Shown here: piece after piece, positions 59,683 through 64,000 of the stretch
Position numbering within the stretch: position 1 is the first letter of the stretch
Layout of the letters: each line of letters starts with the position of its first letter
Assembly (NCBI RefSeq): GCF_015690355.1
Contig: NZ_JADPRT010000016.1
Location: forward strand, 124,001-188,000
DNA length: 64,000 bases
Origin: Streptacidiphilus fuscans
Lineage (GTDB): Bacteria > Actinomycetota > Actinomycetes > Streptomycetales > Streptomycetaceae
Reading direction: 5' to 3'
Position numbers and translations under genes: made by a program
The notes under the pieces: model-generated
Database searches by the model: none
What the model saw: only the letters and a program-made list of their open reading frames with translations
What the model was told of the DNA's origin: nothing

Positions 59683-62600
59683 TCAGCGCATCGACCCGGT
59701 CCGCAGCAGCGTGCGGATGACCCGCATCGCGACGCTGAGGTTGGCCAGGTCGTACGACTCCGACGTCCTTATGTCGTCGAGCGTCGTACGGGCGCGGTTG
59801 ACCAGCGTGGCGTTGGCCTCGGACCAGGCCTGGAAGCGCTGCTCCGGGGTCGCGCCGGGCTCGCCATGGGCCAGCAGGTCCGCGGTGAGGGTGGCGTGGG
59901 CCGCGAAGAGGTCCTCGCGGATCGCCGCGCGGGCCATCGACTGCCACCGGTCCGTGCGCGGCAGTTCGACGATCCGGTCCAGCAGTTCGGCGATCTGCAG
60001 GCGCGAGCCGAGGTCGTAGTAGATCGCCGCGACGTCCAGGACGTCGGCGCCGGTGCGGTCCGCCGTCTCGATGATGTCGAGCGTCGGAAAGGCCGAGGAG
60101 AGACCGGCGATCTTGATCGCCAGCTCCTCCGGGACGCCCGACTCCAGCAGCTCGTCGCGCACCCGCTCGAACCACTCGCGGTCCGAACCCTGGAGCAGCT
60201 CGGGCAGCTTGCCCCAGACCAGGCGCACCCGCTCGCGGAAGACGTCGATGGTCTCCTGGATGTCGAGCGGCTGACGCCGGTTGTTGAGCAGCCAGCGGGT
60301 GGCGCGCTCGACCAGGCGGCGGGTGTGCAGGCGCATCCGCGTCTGGACATCCGCCGGGACCTGGTTGTCCAGGGCCTCGATGGCCTGCCAGATGCCCTTC
60401 AGGTCGAAGATCGCGCGGGCCGCGGTGTGCGAACGGACGATCTCCTCGAAGGTCGCGCCCGTCTCCTCACGGAGGCGGAAGGCGAAGGTCATGCCGCCGC
60501 GGTTGATGGTCTCGTTGACCACGACCGTGGTGATGATCTCCCGGCGCAGCGCGTGCGCGTCGATCTGGCTCTCGAACTCGTGCTGCAGCTGCGGCGGGAA
60601 GTAGCGGTGCAGCTTGCCGCGCAGGTACGGGTCGTCCGGCAGGTCGGAGGCCAGGATCTCGTCGGCCAGGGTGATCTTCTGGTAGGCGAGCAGGACCGCC
60701 AGCTCCGGCTGGGTCAGGCCGCGCCCGGCCGCCGCGCGCTCACGGATCTGCGGGCCGGACGGCAGGAACTCCAGCTCCCGGTTGAGGTGGCCCTCGCTGG
60801 CGAGCTTGCGCATCAGGCGCTGGTGGACGTTGAGCATGCTCGGCGCCTGCGCCACCGCGTTGGCCAGGGCCACGTTCTGGGCGTAGTTGTTCGTCAGCAC
60901 GTGCTCGCCGACCTCGTCGGTCATCTCGGCCAGCAGCGCGTTGCGCTGCTTGACCGTCATGTCACCGTCGTTGACGACCTGGTTGAGCAGGATCTTGATA
61001 TTGACCTCGTGGTCCGAGGTGTCCACGCCCGCCGAGTTGTCGATGGCGTCGGTGTTGACCTTGCCGCCCTCGCCGTTGTTGCCCAGCGTCGCGAACTCGA
61101 TGCGGCCGAGCTGGGTCGCGCCCAGGTTGCCGCCCTCGCCGAGGACCTTGACCCGCAGGTCGCCGCCGTTGACGCGGATGGCGTCGTTGGCCTTGTCGCC
61201 GACCTCGGCGTTGTTCTCGGCCCTGGCCTTGACGTAGGTGCCGATGCCGCCGTTCCACAGCAGGTCGACCGGGGCGAGCAGGATCGCCTTCATCAGCTCG
61301 GCCGGGGTCATCCGGGAGACGCCCGCCTCGATGCCCAGCGCCTGGCGCATCTGCGGGGTGATGTTGATCGACTTGGCCCGGCGCGAGAAGACGCCGCCAC
61401 CGGCCGAGATCAGCTCGGCGTTGTAGTCCTCCCAGGAGCTGCGCGGCAGGTCGAACATCCGCTTGCGCTCGGAGAAGGAGGTCGCCGAGTCCGGGTTCGG
61501 GTCGATGAAGATGTGGCGGTGGTCGAACGCGGCCACCAGCCGGATGTGCTCGCTGAGCAGCATGCCGTTGCCGAACACGTCGCCGGACATGTCGCCGACG
61601 CCGACGACGGTGAAGTCCTCCGCCTGGGTGTCGTGGCCCAGCTCGCGGAAGTGGCGCTTGACCGACTCCCAGGCGCCGCGGGCGGTGATGCCCATGCCCT
61701 TGTGGTCGTAGCCGGCCGAACCGCCGGAGGCGAACGCGTCGCCCAGCCAGAAGCCGTACTCGCCCGCGACGCCGTTGGCGATGTCCGAGAAGGTCGCGGT
61801 GCCCTTGTCGGCGGCGACGACCAGGTAGGTGTCGTCGGCGTCGTGGCGGACCACGTCCTTGGGCGGGACGACCTCGCCCGCGACCAGGTTGTCGGTGATG
61901 TCGAGCAGACCGGAGATGAAGGTCTTGTAGGAGGAGATGCCCTCCTCCATCCAGGCCTGACGGTCGACGGTCGGGTCGGGAAGCTGCTTGGCGAAGAAGC
62001 CGCCCTTGGAACCGACCGGCACGATGACGGTGTTCTTCACCATCTGCGCCTTGACCAGGCCGAGGACCTCGGTGCGGAAGTCCTCACGGCGGTCGGACCA
62101 GCGCAGACCGCCTCGGGCGACCTTGCCGAAGCGCAGGTGCACACCCTCGACCTGCGGCGAGTAGACCCAGATCTCGAAAGCGGGCCGCGGGGCCGGCAGG
62201 TCCGGGATGGCCTGCGGGTCGAACTTCATCGACATGTAGGCGTGCGGCGCGCCGCTCTCGTCGCGCTGGAAGAAGTTGGTGCGCAGGGTGGCCTTGATCA
62301 GCGAGAGGAAGGAGCGCAGGATGCGGTCCTCGTCCAGGCTGACGACCTGGTCCAGGGCGCCGGCCAGCTCCTCCAGGATGCCCTCGGTCAGCTCGGCCGC
62401 GCTGTGCGTGTGGGCCGGGGAGAGCCGGGCCTCGAAGAGGTTCACCAGCAGGCGGGTGACGTGGACGTTGTTGAGGAGCGCGTCCTCCATGTAGTCCTGC
62501 GAGAAGGCGACACCGGCCTGGCGCAGGTACTTGGCGTAGGAGCGCAGCACCATCGCCTGACGCCAGCTCAGACCGGCGCGCAGGACGAGGGAGTTGAAGC

Positions 62601-64000
62601 CGTCGTTCTCGGCCTTGCCGGTCCAGACGGCGGCGAAGGCCTCCTGGAACCGCTCGCGGCTCTCGTCGGTGATGGTGTCGGCGACCTCGGGACGCAGCCT
62701 CAGGCCGAAGTCGTAGACCCAGGCCAGCGTGCCGTCGGTGCGGCGCAGTTCGTACGGGTGCTCGTCGAGCACCTCGACGCCCAGGCGGGACAGGACCGGC
62801 AGCACCTCGGTCAGCGAGACCGAGCCGCCCTCCCAGTAGATCTTGAAGCGGCGCTCGTCGCCCTCGGCGTCGACCGGCTGGTAGAGGTTGAGCCGGAAGT
62901 CGCCCGGACCGGTCAGCGACTCCAGCTGGCGCAGGTCGGCGACGCCGGTGGCCGGGGTGAAGTCGGCGCGGTAGCCGTCGGGGAAGGCGTTGTTGTAGCG
63001 GCGCGCGGCCTCGGCGGCACGCTCCTCGCCGCACTCGCGGACCAGCACCTCGTTGAAGCCGTCCGCCCAGGAGCGGGCGGTCTCGGCCAGCTTGGCCTCC
63101 AGCCGCTCGATGTCGGCGTCGGTCAGGTGCGGCAGCTCGCTGCCGGTGGGCACGCGGATGACGAAGTGGAGCCGGGCCAGGACCGACTCGGTGTTCCAGG
63201 CCGTGTAGTCGATGGCCGAGCCGCCGAGCTCCTGCATCAGCTGGTCCATCAGACGCAGCCGGACGCGGGTGGTGTACCGGTCACGCGGCAGGTAGACCAG
63301 CGCGGAGAAGTAGCGGCCGTACTCGTCCTGGCGCAGGAAGAGCCGGAGCTTGCGGCGCTCCTGCAGGTACAGCACCGAGTGGGCGATGGAGAGCAGTTCG
63401 GTGACCGGGGTCTGGAACAGCTCGTCGCGCGGGTAGGTCTCCAGGATCTGCAGCAGGTCGCGGCCGTCGTGGCTCTCGGGGCTGAAGCCCGACTCGGCCA
63501 GCACCTCCTTCACCTTGCGGCGGGCCACCGGGACCCGGTTGACCGAGTCGGTGTAGGCGGCGGCGGACAGCAGACCGAGGAAGCGGCGCTCGCCGACCAC
63601 GTTGCCCTCGGCGTCGAACTTCTTGACGCCGACGTAGTCGAGGTAGGACGGACGGTGCACGGTGGCGCGGCTGTTGGCCTTGGTCAGCACCAGCAGCTTC
63701 TTCTCGCGGGCCTTGGCGCGGGCCGGAGCGGTCAGGCGGCCGAAGGAGGAGGAGTCGCCGGCCTTCGGGTCGGAGCGCAGGATGCCGAGGCCGGTGCCGG
63801 CGACCGCGTGCAGCGCGTCCTCGCCGTCCGGGGTCTGCACCAGGTCGTACTCGCGGTAGCCGAGGAAGGTGAAGTGGTCGTCGGCCAGCCAGCGCAGCAG
63901 GTCCCAGGTCTCGGCGACCTCCTGCTCGCCCAGGCCGGCCGGCGGGGTCTGCTGGAGCTCGTCGGAGAGGCGCAGCGCGGACTCGCGCATCTTGCCCCAG
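59683..64000 (-). CDS. Large NAD-specific glutamate dehydrogenase (GDH-180 class), N-terminus cut by window edge
   Basis: The last 1438 residues are visible; Streptomyces enzymes of this class are about 1650 residues, so roughly 200 are missing beyond base 64000. Catalytic-domain motifs include VIVPVGSKGGFFAKQLP, KVARGGLRWSDRREDFRTEV and GVGDMSGDVFGNGMLLS, followed by DPNPD and a long C-terminal helical region. It oxidatively deaminates glutamate to 2-oxoglutarate with NAD+. The large N-terminal part carries ACT-like regulatory folds. The frame is unbroken in the visible part. Confidence 0.95.
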   Translation of the reverse strand, partial: WGKMRESALRLSDELQQTPPAGLGEQEVAETWDLLRWLADDHFTFLGYREYDLVQTPDGEDALHAVAGTGLGILRSDPKAGDSSSFGRLTAPARAKAREKKLLVLTKANSRATVHRPSYLDYVGVKKFDAEGNVVGERRFLGLLSAAAYTDSVNRVPVARRKVKEVLAESGFSPESHDGRDLLQILETYPRDELFQTPVTELLSIAHSVLYLQERRKLRLFLRQDEYGRYFSALVYLPRDRYTTRVRLRLMDQLMQELGGSAIDYTAWNTESVLARLHFVIRVPTGSELPHLTDADIERLEAKLAETARSWADGFNEVLVRECGEERAAEAARRYNNAFPDGYRADFTPATGVADLRQLESLTGPGDFRLNLYQPVDAEGDERRFKIYWEGGSVSLTEVLPVLSRLGVEVLDEHPYELRRTDGTLAWVYDFGLRLRPEVADTITDESRERFQEAFAAVWTGKAENDGFNSLVLRAGLSWRQAMVLRSYAKYLRQAGVAFSQDYMEDALLNNVHVTRLLVNLFEARLSPAHTHSAAELTEGILEELAGALDQVVSLDEDRILRSFLSLIKATLRTNFFQRDESGAPHAYMSMKFDPQAIPDLPAPRPAFEIWVYSPQVEGVHLRFGKVARGGLRWSDRREDFRTEVLGLVKAQMVKNTVIVPVGSKGGFFAKQLPDPTVDRQAWMEEGISSYKTFISGLLDITDNLVAGEVVPPKDVVRHDADDTYLVVAADKGTATFSDIANGVAGEYGFWLGDAFASGGSAGYDHKGMGITARGAWESVKRHFRELGHDTQAEDFTVVGVGDMSGDVFGNGMLLSEHIRLVAAFDHRHIFIDPNPDSATSFSERKRMFDLPRSSWEDYNAELISAGGGVFSRRAKSINITPQMRQALGIEAGVSRMTPAELMKAILLAPVDLLWNGGIGTYVKARAENNAEVGDKANDAIRVNGGDLRVKVLGEGGNLGATQLGRIEFATLGNNGEGGKVNTDAIDNSAGVDTSDHEVNIKILLNQVVNDGDMTVKQRNALLAEMTDEVGEHVLTNNYAQNVALANAVAQAPSMLNVHQRLMRKLASEGHLNRELEFLPSGPQIRERAAAGRGLTQPELAVLLAYQKITLADEILASDLPDDPYLRGKLHRYFPPQLQHEFESQIDAHALRREIITTVVVNETINRGGMTFAFRLREETGATFEEIVRSHTAARAIFDLKGIWQAIEALDNQVPADVQTRMRLHTRRLVERATRWLLNNRRQPLDIQETIDVFRERVRLVWGKLPELLQGSDREWFERVRDELLESGVPEELAIKIAGLSSAFPTLDIIETADRTGADVLDVAAIYYDLGSRLQIAELLDRIVELPRTDRWQSMARAAIREDLFAAHATLTADLLAHGEPGATPEQRFQAWSEANATLVNRARTTLDDIRTSESYDLANLSVAMRVIRTLLRTGSMR

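Overview
The window is high-GC DNA (roughly 70 percent by eye) from a mycelial, sporulating actinomycete of the Streptomycetaceae type (Streptomyces, Kitasatospora or Streptacidiphilus). The evidence is an SsgA-like sporulation-cell-division protein, an LAETG class-E-type sortase substrate, PkaA and PkaB Ser/Thr kinases, frequent GTG starts, probable leaderless genes and a very large NAD-glutamate dehydrogenase. No insertion sequence, CRISPR array, prophage or replication origin was seen. Genes cut by the window edges are a secreted chitinase (left) and the glutamate dehydrogenase (right).

Region 1 (1-31 kb) is mostly accessory and catabolic. It holds a CBM2-GH18 chitinase; an OmpR-type two-component pair; a compact alkane-hydroxylation cluster (alkB, two rubredoxins, rubredoxin reductase) opposite a TetR regulator, with two 17-bp operator-like palindromes on the alkB promoter; a GlcD-like FAD oxidase and an M1 peptidase; 4-hydroxyphenylpyruvate dioxygenase; a PDZ-less YlbL/Lon-like protein; an IclR regulator; a NarL-type regulator and a histidine kinase separated by an ssgA-like gene; a superfamily II helicase beside a Doc toxin/ribbon-helix-helix antitoxin pair; an MFS exporter; an unusual tRNA-Cys; a degenerate NuoF-like protein; and a three-subunit xanthine-dehydrogenase-type molybdenum hydroxylase. 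In that hydroxylase the catalytic Glu position is Ala, and the 2Fe-2S subunit carries an approximately 500-residue repetitive tail.

Region 2 (28-64 kb) looks like conserved chromosomal core. From memory it resembles the Streptomyces order yqgE, murA, hup, malic enzyme, helD, then ssrA, smpB, S41 protease, ftsX, ftsE, prfB, pkaB, pkaA and the giant glutamate dehydrogenase. Ribosome rescue (tmRNA plus SmpB) and release factor 2 flank the FtsEX division module. Two membrane kinases face a gene for an FHA/FtsK-like protein that could read their phosphothreonine marks. A SsuABC/TauABC-type ABC operon follows.

The signals that ordinary gene annotation does not explain are: (i) a probable free-standing structured RNA of about 150 nt at 36106-36255, with a 16-bp closing stem, inner hairpins including a GNRA loop, and a strong terminator hairpin; (ii) an in-frame, silently diverged duplicate of the prfB 3' end just past its stop codon; (iii) the degenerate molybdenum hydroxylase with its long repeat tail; (iv) a dispersed modular inverted-repeat family at four gene ends; (v) a short tmRNA tag; and (vi) three promoters with an identical leaderless geometry.
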